Positions 1 to 8,448 of a stretch of DNA of 50,060 nucleotides are shown here, piece by piece. This DNA comes from Falsiroseomonas sp. Its GTDB lineage: Bacteria; Pseudomonadota; Alphaproteobacteria; Acetobacterales; Acetobacteraceae. The stretch is from positions 1 through 50,060 of the forward strand of contig NZ_JAUYTS010000196.1 in NCBI RefSeq assembly GCF_030695085.1, read 5' to 3'. The position numbers were made by a program, and so were the translations under genes. Below the pieces are notes generated by a model. It was not told the DNA's origin and searched no databases. It worked only from the letters and a program-made list of their open reading frames with translations. Every line of letters begins with the position of its first letter. Position 1 is the stretch's first letter.

Positions 1-984
1 CCGGTGGAGCACATGATCGCGACCCTGTCCGGCGATGTGCAGGATGCGGCGGAGCGCGTGCTCGGCGGCCAGGCGATCGACGAGCCGATGGAACCCGCGC
101 TCCGCTACCGCGGCAGCGAGGGCATGGACCCGCGGCTGGTGGCGGAGATCGAGCGGCAATTCGGCTTCGACAAGCCGCCGCTGGAACGCTTCTGGCTGCT
201 GCTGCAACGGCTGGTGACTTTCGACCTCGGCCGTTCGCTGTTCCTCGACCGGCCCGTGGCGCAATTGCTGTGCGAGAGGCTGCCGGTCACCGCCTCGCTT
301 GGCGCCTGGTCGATGTTGCTCACCTACCTCATCGCCGTGCCCCTCGGCATCGCGCTGGCGGTGCGGCGCGGCAGCCGCTTCGACCGCATGGCGACGGCGC
401 TGACGGTGGCCGCCCATGCGCTGCCCGGCATGGTCATCGCCGTGGTGCTGCTGGTGGTCTTTGCCGGCGGGCGCTTCTGGCAGTGGTTTCCGGCCGGCGG
501 CCTGCTTTCCGCCGATGCCGCCAGCTTTTCCTGGCCGCGTTTGGTGCTGGACTGGCTGTGGCATCTGGTGCTGCCGGTGGCCGCCATGGTGATCGCCGGC
601 TTCTCCTCCCTCGCGCTGATGACGCGCAACCTGTTCCTGGAGGAGCTGGGCAAGACCTATGTGCTGCTGGCCCAGGCCAAGGGGCTGGCGCCGCGGCGCG
701 TGCTGTTCGGCCATCTCTTCCGGAACGCCATGCTGGTCATCGCCGCCGGCCTGCCCGCCGCGCTGCTGATGGAATTGTCGAGCGGCGCGGTGATGATCGA
801 GGCGCTGTTCGGCCTGCAGGGCCTCGGCCTGCTCGGCATCGACGCGGCGCTGTCGCGCGACTTCCCGGTGATCTTCGGCACGCTGTGGCTGTTCACGCTG
901 CTCGGCCTGCTGATGCATCTGGTGTCGGACCTGCTTTATGTCGCGATCGACCCGCGGATCGGCTTCGATGGCCGCCGCAACTAG
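1..984 (+). CDS. yejB: YejB-like ABC transporter permease (5' end cut by window)
   Basis: This is an inner-membrane permease of an oligopeptide/microcin C type ABC importer. The reading frame is open from base 1, and its first residues (PVEHMIATLSG) match the segment that follows the first membrane helix in YejB proteins, so the true start lies upstream of the window and about 30 residues are missing. Several hydrophobic membrane segments follow. The cytoplasmic EAA-type loop that contacts the ATPase is visible as AQAKGLAPRRVLFGHLFRNA. The TAG stop overlaps the start of the next gene by 17 bases, so the two are very likely co-translated. Family membership in the Dpp/Opp permeases is secure; the YejB subgroup assignment rests on the N-terminal match and on the YejE/YejF-like partner. 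Confidence 0.85.
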   Translation, partial: PVEHMIATLSGDVQDAAERVLGGQAIDEPMEPALRYRGSEGMDPRLVAEIERQFGFDKPPLERFWLLLQRLVTFDLGRSLFLDRPVAQLLCERLPVTASLGAWSMLLTYLIAVPLGIALAVRRGSRFDRMATALTVAAHALPGMVIAVVLLVVFAGGRFWQWFPAGGLLSADAASFSWPRLVLDWLWHLVLPVAAMVIAGFSSLALMTRNLFLEELGKTYVLLAQAKGLAPRRVLFGHLFRNAMLVIAAGLPAALLMELSSGAVMIEALFGLQGLGLLGIDAALSRDFPVIFGTLWLFTLLGLLMHLVSDLLYVAIDPRIGFDGRRN

Positions 985-3478
985 AAGCGCCTGGCCCGTC
1001 CGCCTGCTGGCGCTGGTGGTGCTGCTGGTGCTGCCGGCGGAATTCGTCGCCAATGACCGGCCGGTGCTGCTGGTGCTGGACGGCGCCGTTTCCTCGCCCG
1101 CGCTGTCACGCCCGACGGAGCGGGCGCTGGGCGGCGCGCTGCCGATCCCGGCGGATTTCCACGACCCCGCCGTGCAGGGGCTTCTGGAAGCGCGCGGCGC
1201 CTGGCAGCTTTGGCCGCCGATCCGCTTCGCGCCGTATACGGTGGCGCCCGGCGTGCCGCAGGCCGCCCCCGCGCCGCCCTCCGCGCAGCATTGGCTGGGC
1301 ACCGATGACCAGTCCCGGGACGTGCTGGCGCGGCTGGTCTGGGGGCTGCGCCTGTCGCTCGGCTTCGCCGCCATCGTCACGCTGCTGAGCCTGGCCGTCG
1401 GCCTCACGCTCGGCGCCATCCAGGGCTATTTCGCCGGCGTCACCGATCTGGTGCTGCAACGCCTGACCGAGATCTGGGGCGGCGTGCCGCTGCTGTTCCT
1501 GCTGATGATGGTCGCCAGCGCCATCGCGCCCAATCTCTGGGTGCTGGCCGGCGTGCTGTCGCTGTTCATGTGGATGGGCATCGCCGGCCTGACGCGCGCG
1601 GAATTTTTGCGGCTGCGCGGGCAGGATTTCGTGCGCGCCGCGGTCGCCATGGGCGCGCCGCCGCCGCGTATCATCCTGCACCACATCCTGCCCAATTCCC
1701 TGGCGCCGACCTTGTCCATCGCGCCCTTCCTGGCGGCTGGCGCCATGACGCTGCTGGCGGGGCTCGACCTGCTCGGCCTCGGCATGCCGCCGGGCACGCC
1801 CTCGCTGGGGGAGTTGCTGGCGCAGGCGCGCAACAATCTGCACGCGCCCTGGCTGGCCGCGGCGGCGGTCGGCACACTGGGCGGCGTGCTGCTGCTGGTC
1901 ACGCTGGTTGGGCAGAGGCTGCGCGACGTGATGGACCCGCGCCTCGCCCCCGCCCGGCGCATCCTGCAGCCGCAGGACGTGCCGAGCGGCGGCGCGCTGC
2001 TGGAGCTGCGCGGGCTGGAACTGGATTTCGGCGGGACCCGCGCGCTGCGCGGCGTGGACCTCACCCTCCAGGCCGGGCAGGCGGTGGCGCTGCTGGGCGA
2101 ATCCGGCTCCGGCAAGACCGTGACCGGGCTGGCCATCGCCGGGCTGTTGCCGCCGCAGGCCAGCCGCCTGTCGGGCAGCATCCGCCTCGCCGGCCAACAG
2201 ATGCTGGGCGTGCCGGAGGCTGTGCGTCGCGCCGTGCTGCGCGACCGCATCGGGCTGGTCTTTCAGGAACCCGGCGCCGCCTTCAACCCGCTGCATCCGG
2301 TGCTGCGCCAGGTGGTTGAGGCCGCCGCCACCGCCGGCCTCGGCGCCACCGCGGCGCAGGCGCGTGCGGCGGAGCTGCTGCGGCTGGTTGGCCTGCCACA
2401 GCCCGTGTTGCGGCCACGCGCGCTGCCGCACCAATTCTCCGGCGGCCAGTTGCAGCGCGCCGTCATTGCCATGGCGATCGCGCGCGACCCGGTGCTGCTG
2501 ATCGCGGATGAGCCCACCGCCTCGCTTGATGCCGCGCTGCGCGGGTCGCTGCTGGAATTGCTGGATGGGCTGCGCCGGCGCTTCGGCATGGCGCTGCTGC
2601 TGATCACGCATGATGTGGATGCGGCGCGCGCGGTGGCGGACCGCATCGCGGTGATGGACCAGGGCCGCATCCTGGCGGATCTGCCGGTGGCGGAGCTGGA
2701 CCGGGCGCGGCAGCCGGCGCTGCGCCGCCTGCTGCGCCCGCAATGCGCCCCGCCACGCAACCCGCCGCCACCCGACCGGCCCGTGCTGGCGGCGCGCGGC
2801 ATGGGCCTGCGGCACGGCGCGGTGCAGGTGCTGGAGGGGGTGGACCTGACGCTGCATGCCGGTCGCACGCTGGCGGTGGTCGGCCCCTCCGGCTGCGGCA
2901 AGACCTCCCTCGCGCTGGCGCTGCTGCGGCTGGTGCCGGCGGAGGGCGAGGTGCTGCTGGATGGCCGGCCTCTGCCGCCCGGCCGCGCCTGGCGTCGCCG
3001 CGTGCAGGTGGTGTTCCAGAACCCCGCAAGCAGCCTGTCTCCGCGCCTGACCCTCGGCGCCATCCTGGCCGAGCCGTTGATCCTGCACCTGCCCAACCTC
3101 TCGCCGCGTCTGCGCGCGGCGCGCGTCAAGGCGGCGCTGGCGGAGGTCGGGCTGGACCCGGCGCTGGTCACCCGCCGCCCCGCCGCGCTCTCCGGCGGCC
3201 AGCGCCAGCGCGTCGCCATCGCCCGGGCGCTGATCGCCGGGCCCGATGTGCTGATCCTGGATGAACCCACCTCCGCGCTCGACCGCAGCGTGGAGGCGGA
3301 GGTGCTGGCGCTGATCGCCCGGCTTCAGGCCGCGCGCGGCTTCGCCTGCCTCCTGGTCACGCACGACCCGCGCGTGGTCGCTGCCCTGGCCGATGAAGAA
3401 TTGCGCCTGGAGGCCGGCCGTATCGCCGGCTTCCGCGCGCTGCCCCGCCCCGCGCTTCTGAAGGAAATCCCCGCATGA
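968..3478 (+). CDS. Fused YejE-like permease and YejF-like double ATPase
   Basis: One uninterrupted frame of 836 residues carries two proteins that are usually separate. Residues 1-325 form a YejE/DppC-type permease: an N-terminal membrane anchor, a periplasmic stretch, LGTDDQSRDVLARLVWG before the core helices, and an EAA loop near 223-245. Residues 345-600 form a first ABC ATPase (Walker A GESGSGKT at 377-384, signature FSGGQ, Walker B LLIADEPT). Residues 605-836 form a second ATPase (Walker A GPSGCGKTS near 639, signature LSGGQRQR, Walker B LILDEPTSALD). The join, around MDPRLAPARRIL, has no stop or obvious start. The ATG at 968 is preferred over an earlier one at 938 because it leaves a normal YejE N-terminus. 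Partner permease is upstream; a heme-protein-like gene overlaps the stop by ATGA. Confidence 0.85.
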   Translation: MAAATRSAWPVRLLALVVLLVLPAEFVANDRPVLLVLDGAVSSPALSRPTERALGGALPIPADFHDPAVQGLLEARGAWQLWPPIRFAPYTVAPGVPQAAPAPPSAQHWLGTDDQSRDVLARLVWGLRLSLGFAAIVTLLSLAVGLTLGAIQGYFAGVTDLVLQRLTEIWGGVPLLFLLMMVASAIAPNLWVLAGVLSLFMWMGIAGLTRAEFLRLRGQDFVRAAVAMGAPPPRIILHHILPNSLAPTLSIAPFLAAGAMTLLAGLDLLGLGMPPGTPSLGELLAQARNNLHAPWLAAAAVGTLGGVLLLVTLVGQRLRDVMDPRLAPARRILQPQDVPSGGALLELRGLELDFGGTRALRGVDLTLQAGQAVALLGESGSGKTVTGLAIAGLLPPQASRLSGSIRLAGQQMLGVPEAVRRAVLRDRIGLVFQEPGAAFNPLHPVLRQVVEAAATAGLGATAAQARAAELLRLVGLPQPVLRPRALPHQFSGGQLQRAVIAMAIARDPVLLIADEPTASLDAALRGSLLELLDGLRRRFGMALLLITHDVDAARAVADRIAVMDQGRILADLPVAELDRARQPALRRLLRPQCAPPRNPPPPDRPVLAARGMGLRHGAVQVLEGVDLTLHAGRTLAVVGPSGCGKTSLALALLRLVPAEGEVLLDGRPLPPGRAWRRRVQVVFQNPASSLSPRLTLGAILAEPLILHLPNLSPRLRAARVKAALAEVGLDPALVTRRPAALSGGQRQRVAIARALIAGPDVLILDEPTSALDRSVEAEVLALIARLQAARGFACLLVTHDPRVVAALADEELRLEAGRIAGFRALPRPALLKEIPA

Positions 3479-4197
3479 CCGAGACCCTGCCGCAACGCTT
3501 CCTGCTGGAGGCCACCCCGGCCGAGGTCGCCGCGCTGCTGCCTGCCATCGGCCGCGCCATGGTCGGCATCAGCGGCGGCGGCACCACGCATGAGCGCATC
3601 GGCGTGATCGAGGCCGCGCCCTGCACGGTGGCGACGCTGCGTATAGAGGGGGCGCTGCATGATGCCGAACTGGCGCTGTCCCGCGTTGTGCGCGTGATCG
3701 GCGACCGCAGCAGCACCATGCGCGGCAAATCCTATCCGCGCTTCGAGTTCAAGGATGCGGCGGATACCACGCTGCTGTCCGTGATCGCGATGGATGGGCC
3801 GGAGCTGTATGACGAAGCCGTGCGCGCGCATATCGGCGCCGAGCTGGAAGCGCTGCCCCGCCCCGACCTGCCGCCCACCGAACAGCCGCCCGAGGCAGAT
3901 GCCGGCAATGCGGCGCTGGAGGCGCTGCGCGACAGCGGCGGCCAGGTGGAGATCCGCTTCGGGGAAGCCGGCGCCAGCCAGGCCTGGCGCGGCCTGATCG
4001 AGGAGGTGAAGGGCGTGATGGGCTACGCCAACATCATACGCCCTGACTTCCATCTGCATCTGCGCGGCGGCTCCGTCGCCGGTTTCCGGCGGGAAGCTGC
4101 GGGGTTGGTGGCGCTGGATGCGGCGGGGGCGGCCACCGGCCTGGTGCTGCGGCCGCTGGATGCGGCGGCGGAGGCGGCCCTGGCCCGCTTCGGTTGA
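3475..4197 (+). CDS. HemS/ChuX-like heme-utilisation protein (tentative)
   Basis: A 240-residue soluble protein with no signal peptide or membrane segment. Two stretches resemble the HemS/HmuS/ChuX heme-handling fold: GRAMVGISGG...THERIGV in the N-terminal quarter, like the GEVMALTRN...HEKxG motif of HemS, and PDFHLHLRGGSVAG near the C-terminus, like the FNLHLREDxIA strand. PRFEFKDA in the middle also fits the family pattern. The similarity is recognised by eye and is partial, so heme binding is an inference. The ATG overlaps the stop of the transporter fusion (ATGA), and its own stop overlaps the next gene, so it belongs to the same transcription unit. A heme-handling protein beside a Dpp/Yej-class importer is notable because dipeptide importers can carry heme in Escherichia coli. 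Confidence 0.5.
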   Translation: MTETLPQRFLLEATPAEVAALLPAIGRAMVGISGGGTTHERIGVIEAAPCTVATLRIEGALHDAELALSRVVRVIGDRSSTMRGKSYPRFEFKDAADTTLLSVIAMDGPELYDEAVRAHIGAELEALPRPDLPPTEQPPEADAGNAALEALRDSGGQVEIRFGEAGASQAWRGLIEEVKGVMGYANIIRPDFHLHLRGGSVAGFRREAAGLVALDAAGAATGLVLRPLDAAAEAALARFG

Positions 4198-4910
4198 TGC
4201 GCCGGTCGCTGGCGCGGGATGGTTTTGCGGTGTGGCCCGGACCACCGGCGGCCTTGCAGGACCGGCTGCGTGCGGTGCTCGGGCGGCTGGCGCGGCGGCG
4301 GTTGAGCCCGGCGGAAGCGTCGCGCTGCGTCCTGGAATCGGCCCTGCGCGAAAGCCAACGCGGCGGGCCGCTGCTGCCGGGGCAGGATGGGGTGTTCATC
4401 CTGGGCGAGCCCACCCGCCTGCACCCCGCCTTCGCTGCCGTGGCCGCGCATCCGCGCGTGCTGGCGGCGGTGGCGCGGGCGCTGGGCACGCGGCGGCTGG
4501 CGCTGCATTTCGCCAATGTCACCATGAAATCCGCGCGCTTCGGCAGCGGCATCGCCTGGCACCGCGACGCCGCGAACCGCTACATGCCGACCCGCACCAG
4601 CCGCTTCCTGCGCGCCATGATCTGCCTGGATGGCATGACCCCCGGCAATGGCGGCACCAGCTTTTGCCCTGGCTCGCATCGCGGCGTGGGGCGGCCGGCG
4701 GTGGTGCCGTGGGTGCCCAAGGGGGCGATGGTGCTGATCCATCCGCGCGTGCTGCATGGCGGTGCCCCCAACCGCTCCGGCGCCGCGCGGCGCAACCTGG
4801 TGGTGCAATGGGGGCGGTGGGATGACAGGTTGGCGACCAGCACCCGCGAATCCCAGACCGGTCGGCCGCCGCGCCTGCTGCACCGCCCGTCGCGCTGGCT
4901 GACGGGATGA
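4197..4910 (+). CDS. Phytanoyl-CoA dioxygenase (PhyH) family Fe(II)/2-oxoglutarate oxygenase
   Basis: A 237-residue cytoplasmic oxygenase-like protein. The iron-binding facial triad is visible: HxD in IAWHRDAANRY and the distal His in VLIHPRVLHGG, followed by basic residues (NRSGAARR) in the position used to hold 2-oxoglutarate. GNGGTSFCPGSH is the typical PhyH strand before the distal His. The substrate cannot be read from the sequence. The start ATG shares one base with the previous stop (TGATG), so it is translationally coupled to the heme-protein-like gene; a TTG three bases upstream is also in frame. It is the last gene of the yej-type operon before a 49-base gap. Confidence 0.8.
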   Translation: MRRSLARDGFAVWPGPPAALQDRLRAVLGRLARRRLSPAEASRCVLESALRESQRGGPLLPGQDGVFILGEPTRLHPAFAAVAAHPRVLAAVARALGTRRLALHFANVTMKSARFGSGIAWHRDAANRYMPTRTSRFLRAMICLDGMTPGNGGTSFCPGSHRGVGRPAVVPWVPKGAMVLIHPRVLHGGAPNRSGAARRNLVVQWGRWDDRLATSTRESQTGRPPRLLHRPSRWLTG

Positions 4911-4959
4911 TGACCGGCGGGCGCTTGCAGCGGCGATCGCGCATCGCAACATCCCCGGC

Positions 4960-5751
4960 ATGATCGACGCCAAATCCCTCCTCGACCGCTTCCTCGGCTC
5001 CAGCCAGGGTGCCACGCCCTCGCCCTGGGGCAATCCCAACCAGACCCAGCCGCCGGCCGTTTCCCAGCAGGGGGCGGGCGGGCTGGCCGATATGGCGCGG
5101 CAGGCGCTGCAACGCGCCGGTGGCGGTGGCCTGGGCGGCTCCGGCATGGGCGGCTTCGCCGGTGGCGCGGCCGCGGGCGGCATCCTGGGCCTGCTGCTGG
5201 GCGGCAAGGGGATGCGGCGCGGCGGTGGGTTGATCAGCCATGGCGGTGCCGCGGTGCTCGGCGCGCTGGCGCATCGGGCCTGGCAGAACTGGCAGGCCGG
5301 CCAGGCCGCCGCCACCGCCCCCGTCGCCACCCCGCAGGATGCCGCCGCAGTCGATCCGCGCTTCCTGCCCGGCGCCACCCCCGCCGCGGGTGGCGAGCCG
5401 TTCGAGCTTGCGCTGATCCGCGCCATGATCGGCGCCGCCCGCGCCGATGGCCATATCGACGCCGAGGAACGCGCCCGCATTTTCGCCCAGGTCGAAAAGG
5501 CCGGCATGGATGCCGAGGCCAAGGCCTTCGTCTTCGACGCGCTGGATTCCCCGATCGGCGTCAGCGAGGTGGCGGCCGCGGCGCAGACCCAGGAACAGGC
5601 CAGCGAGCTCTATCTGGTCTCCCGCCTCGCCGTGGACCCGGACCATCCGGCGGAGCGTGCCTATCTCCAGGCGCTGGCGCACCGGCTGAAGCTGCCGGAA
5701 GGGCTGGTCGCGCATCTGGATCGCCAGATCGACGCCGCCCCCGCGGCATGA
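4960..5751 (+). CDS. DUF533 / TerB-like domain protein
   Basis: A 263-residue protein with a Gly/Ala-rich N-terminal half (residues 30-85, including a hydrophobic GGAAAGGILGLLLGG segment that may enter or touch the membrane) and a helical TerB-like C-terminal half from about residue 145 (LIRAMIGAARADGHIDAEERARI). The acidic DGHIDAEE stretch is the usual mark of TerB/DUF533 proteins, as in YebE. Function is unknown in this family; the TerB fold is linked with metal ions or stress at membranes. Its stop overlaps the following enolase-family gene (ATGA), which is probably just dense packing because no functional link is evident. Confidence 0.8.
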   Translation: MIDAKSLLDRFLGSSQGATPSPWGNPNQTQPPAVSQQGAGGLADMARQALQRAGGGGLGGSGMGGFAGGAAAGGILGLLLGGKGMRRGGGLISHGGAAVLGALAHRAWQNWQAGQAAATAPVATPQDAAAVDPRFLPGATPAAGGEPFELALIRAMIGAARADGHIDAEERARIFAQVEKAGMDAEAKAFVFDALDSPIGVSEVAAAAQTQEQASELYLVSRLAVDPDHPAERAYLQALAHRLKLPEGLVAHLDRQIDAAPAA

Positions 5752-6815
5752 AGATCACCCGCGTCGAGACACATCTGCACCGCAGCGACTTCACCTATGG
5801 CGCCGGCGCCTCCGGCGGGGGCGGCAACCTCCGCCTGGCGCGGATCGACACGCTGCTGGTGCGGGTGGAGACGGAAAACGGTCTGCATGGATGGGGGGAG
5901 GGCTTCGGCTTCACCCTGGCGCAGACCACGCAGGATGCGGTGGACCGGCTGATCGGCCCGGCCTGCCTCGGCCAGGATGCCCGCGACATTGCCGGCATCG
6001 GACGCATGCTGGCGCGGCGCTTCCACAATTTCGGGCGCAACGGGCCGGTCGGCTTCGGCATCTCCGCCATCGACATCGCGCTGTGGGACATTGCCGGCAA
6101 GGCGGCCGGGGTGCCGCTGCATGTGCTGCTCGGCAATGGCCGCCGTGCGGAGGTGCCGGCCTATGCCAGCCTGCTGCGCTACGGCGTGGCCGAGGATGTG
6201 GCGCGCAACGCGGCCGAGGCGCGGCGGCGCGGCTACCGCGAGATCAAGCTGCATGAGGTGGACCTGGACTGCATCCGCGCGGCGCGCGACGCGGCGGGCG
6301 ATCTGCCGCTGATGCTGGACATCAACTGCGCCTGGGACGGCGTGGCGCCGGCGCTGGATTTCTGCGCGGCGGTGCGCGGGATGCATATCGGCTGGGTCGA
6401 GGAACCGCTCTGGCCGCCGGAGGATTTCGACGGGATGGCGAAGGTGCGGCGCGAGGCCGGGGTACCAATTTCGGCGGGCGAGAACCTCGGCGGCGCCGAG
6501 GATTTCGCGCGGCTCTTCGCATCCGGCGCGGTGGATGTGGCGCAGCCGAGTGCCACCAAGCATGGCGGCGTCTCCGGCCTGTTGCAGATCGCCGCGCTGG
6601 CGCAGCAGGCGGGGGTGCGGATGGTGCCGCATTCCCCCTATTTCGGCCCGGGGCTGCTGGCCACGCTGCATGTTCTGGCGGCGGCGGAACAGGCGGCGCC
6701 GATCGAGATCTACTTCGCCGATCTCGCCACGCCGGTGTACCCGGCGCTGGTGGCGAAGGATGGCATGGTGGCGGTGCCGCATGGGCCGGGGCTGGGGATG
6801 GAGCCCGCGGTCTAG
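5748..6815 (+). CDS. Mandelate racemase/muconate lactonizing enzyme family protein
   Basis: A 355-residue member of the enolase superfamily, probably a sugar-acid dehydratase or cycloisomerase. The three metal ligands are in place: Asp191 (LMLDINCAW), Glu218 (WVEEPLWP) and Glu245 (ISAGENLGG). The first catalytic motif reads K167-L-H169 rather than the K-x-K of mandelate racemase. The C-terminal His is present at 295 (MVPHSPYFGPG), but the Asp that normally partners it is replaced by Ser268 (QPSATKHGG). The active site is therefore not that of mandelate racemase itself and the reaction is open. The start overlaps the DUF533 stop. The stop shares a palindromic CTAG with the stop of the convergent phnE gene (6812-6815). 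Confidence 0.8.
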   Translation: MKITRVETHLHRSDFTYGAGASGGGGNLRLARIDTLLVRVETENGLHGWGEGFGFTLAQTTQDAVDRLIGPACLGQDARDIAGIGRMLARRFHNFGRNGPVGFGISAIDIALWDIAGKAAGVPLHVLLGNGRRAEVPAYASLLRYGVAEDVARNAAEARRRGYREIKLHEVDLDCIRAARDAAGDLPLMLDINCAWDGVAPALDFCAAVRGMHIGWVEEPLWPPEDFDGMAKVRREAGVPISAGENLGGAEDFARLFASGAVDVAQPSATKHGGVSGLLQIAALAQQAGVRMVPHSPYFGPGLLATLHVLAAAEQAAPIEIYFADLATPVYPALVAKDGMVAVPHGPGLGMEPAV

Positions 6816-7630
6816 ATCACCGCGTGCCGCACCCGCGCGGAGAGCCATTCGCTGACCACCACGGTGCCGAGGATCAGCACGAAGATCGTCGTCACCTGCG
6901 GCCAGGCCAGCACATTGATGCTGGCCTGCATCTGCATGCCGATGCCGCCCGCGCCCACCAGGCCCAGCACCGTCGCCTCCCGGATGTTGATGTCCCAGCG
7001 GAACACCGTGAGGCCGGCGAAGGCGGGCATGATCTGCGGCACGATGGCCCAGCCCAGCACCTGGGGGCGGGAGGCGCCCGTCGCGGTCACCGCCTCCACC
7101 TGCGTCGTGTCGATTTCCTCGATCGCCTCATACAGCAGCTTGGCAATGAAGCCGACGCTGCGCAGCGCAATGGCCATGATGCCCGCCAGCATGCCCGGGC
7201 CCAGGATGATCACCAGGATCAGCGCCCAGATCAGCGAATTGATGGAGCGGCTGGCAACGATGATGAACAGCACGACGGGCCGCACGAACAGCCGGCTCGG
7301 CGTTGTGTTGTGCGCGGCGAGGAAGGCCAGCGGCACGCCGATCAGTACCGCCAGCGCGGTGCCGATGGTGGCGATGTTGATGGTGTCCCACAGCGGCTTC
7401 CAGAGCTGGCTGGCATAGGACCAGCGCGGCGGGAACATGCGCGCGATCAGGTCGCCACCCTGCCGCGGCGCATCCCAGACGAAGGGCCAGATGGTGCGGT
7501 CCGAGATGAAGCTGAAGCAGTACACGCACAGCGCCACGCCGGCGAACCAGCCGCCCCAGACCAGCAGGTCGGCGCGCGGCGTGCGGCGGCGCCAGTCCGG
7601 CGTGCCGTCGGGACGAGCGAGAATGGCCAT
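6812..7630 (-). CDS. phnE: Phosphonate-type ABC transporter permease PhnE (second copy)
   Basis: A 272-residue inner-membrane permease, last gene of a four-gene importer operon. It has about six hydrophobic segments and the PhnE hallmark loop [19 protein letters not shown] near the C-terminus; TQVEAVTATGASRPQVLGWAIVPQ is the EAA-type loop that docks on the ATPase. Its start codon shares a base with the stop of the other permease (TAATG), indicating coupled translation and probably a heterodimeric membrane channel. Phosphonate-type importers also carry phosphite, phosphate or other oxyanions, so the substrate is not fixed. No C-P lyase genes are in this window. Confidence 0.9.
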   Translation of the reverse strand: MAILARPDGTPDWRRRTPRADLLVWGGWFAGVALCVYCFSFISDRTIWPFVWDAPRQGGDLIARMFPPRWSYASQLWKPLWDTINIATIGTALAVLIGVPLAFLAAHNTTPSRLFVRPVVLFIIVASRSINSLIWALILVIILGPGMLAGIMAIALRSVGFIAKLLYEAIEEIDTTQVEAVTATGASRPQVLGWAIVPQIMPAFAGLTVFRWDINIREATVLGLVGAGGIGMQMQASINVLAWPQVTTIFVLILGTVVVSEWLSARVRHAVI

Positions 7631-8448
7631 TACTGCACCTTCCGGCGGATCCAGCCGCTGCTGTATTCGCAGAACAGCACGATCGCGATGATCACCAGCA
7701 GCACCGCCGCCGCGGTATCGAATTCATAACGGTCGAAGGAGGTGTTCAGCGTGTCGCCGATGCCACCCGCGCCGACCAGGCCGAGCACCGCACTCTCCCG
7801 GAAATTGATGTCGAGCCGGTAGGCGGAAAGCCCGATGATGCGCGGCCGGACCTGCGGCAGAATGCCCCAGGCCAGAAGCTGGAACCAGGACCCACCGGTG
7901 GCGCGCACCGCCTCGGCCTGGCTGGCCTGGATATCCTCGATATCCTCCGCGATGAGCTTGGCCATGAAGCCGATGGTGGCAAAGGCCAGCGTCAGCGTGC
8001 CGGCCAGCGGCCCAAAACCCACCATGGCCACGAAGACGATGGCGATGATGATTTCCTGGAAGGTCCGGCTGACGGCGATGATGCCGCGGCAGAACAGGTA
8101 GATCGGCAGCGGCGCCAGGTTGCGGGAGGCGCCGAGGGCCACCGGGATGGACAGCGCGATGCCGACGGCGGTGGAGACCACCGTCATGGTCAGGCTCTCC
8201 AGCAGACCCTCCAGGATGTCATCGCCCTTGGAGGTGAAATCCGGCGGGAAGAAGCCGCTGAGGAACCGCCCGGCGCGTTCGATACCTTCCGCCGCGCGGG
8301 TCCAGTTCACCTCGATGGTGCCAATGGCCAGCAGCGCATAGGCCAGCGCGCCGAGATAGACGGCATAGCGCAGCCAGGGTGTTTCGATCAGCGGCGGCGG
8401 GCGCCAGGCACGCGCGGCGGCGGCGGCGTCGAAGGTGGTGGCACTCAT
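7630..8448 (-). CDS. phnE: Phosphonate-type ABC transporter permease PhnE (first copy)
   Basis: A 272-residue permease homologous to its downstream neighbour. It carries [19 protein letters not shown] near the C-terminus and the EAA-type loop [25 protein letters not shown] long N-terminal region before the core helices holds one anchor helix (around 28-45) and a periplasmic segment. The start ATG lies inside the end of phnC (ATGA-type overlap, 8445-8448). Two distinct PhnE proteins in tandem is a common arrangement in alphaproteobacterial phnCDEE operons and implies a heterodimer. Confidence 0.9.
   Translation of the reverse strand: MSATTFDAAAAARAWRPPPLIETPWLRYAVYLGALAYALLAIGTIEVNWTRAAEGIERAGRFLSGFFPPDFTSKGDDILEGLLESLTMTVVSTAVGIALSIPVALGASRNLAPLPIYLFCRGIIAVSRTFQEIIIAIVFVAMVGFGPLAGTLTLAFATIGFMAKLIAEDIEDIQASQAEAVRATGGSWFQLLAWGILPQVRPRIIGLSAYRLDINFRESAVLGLVGAGGIGDTLNTSFDRYEFDTAAAVLLVIIAIVLFCEYSSGWIRRKVQ

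Noticed and set aside
1106..3364. A 752-residue open frame on the minus strand opposite the transporter fusion
   Set aside because: Composition is Gln/Arg/Ala/Gly-rich without domains, and the plus-strand ABC motifs are unambiguous; long antisense frames are expected at this GC content.
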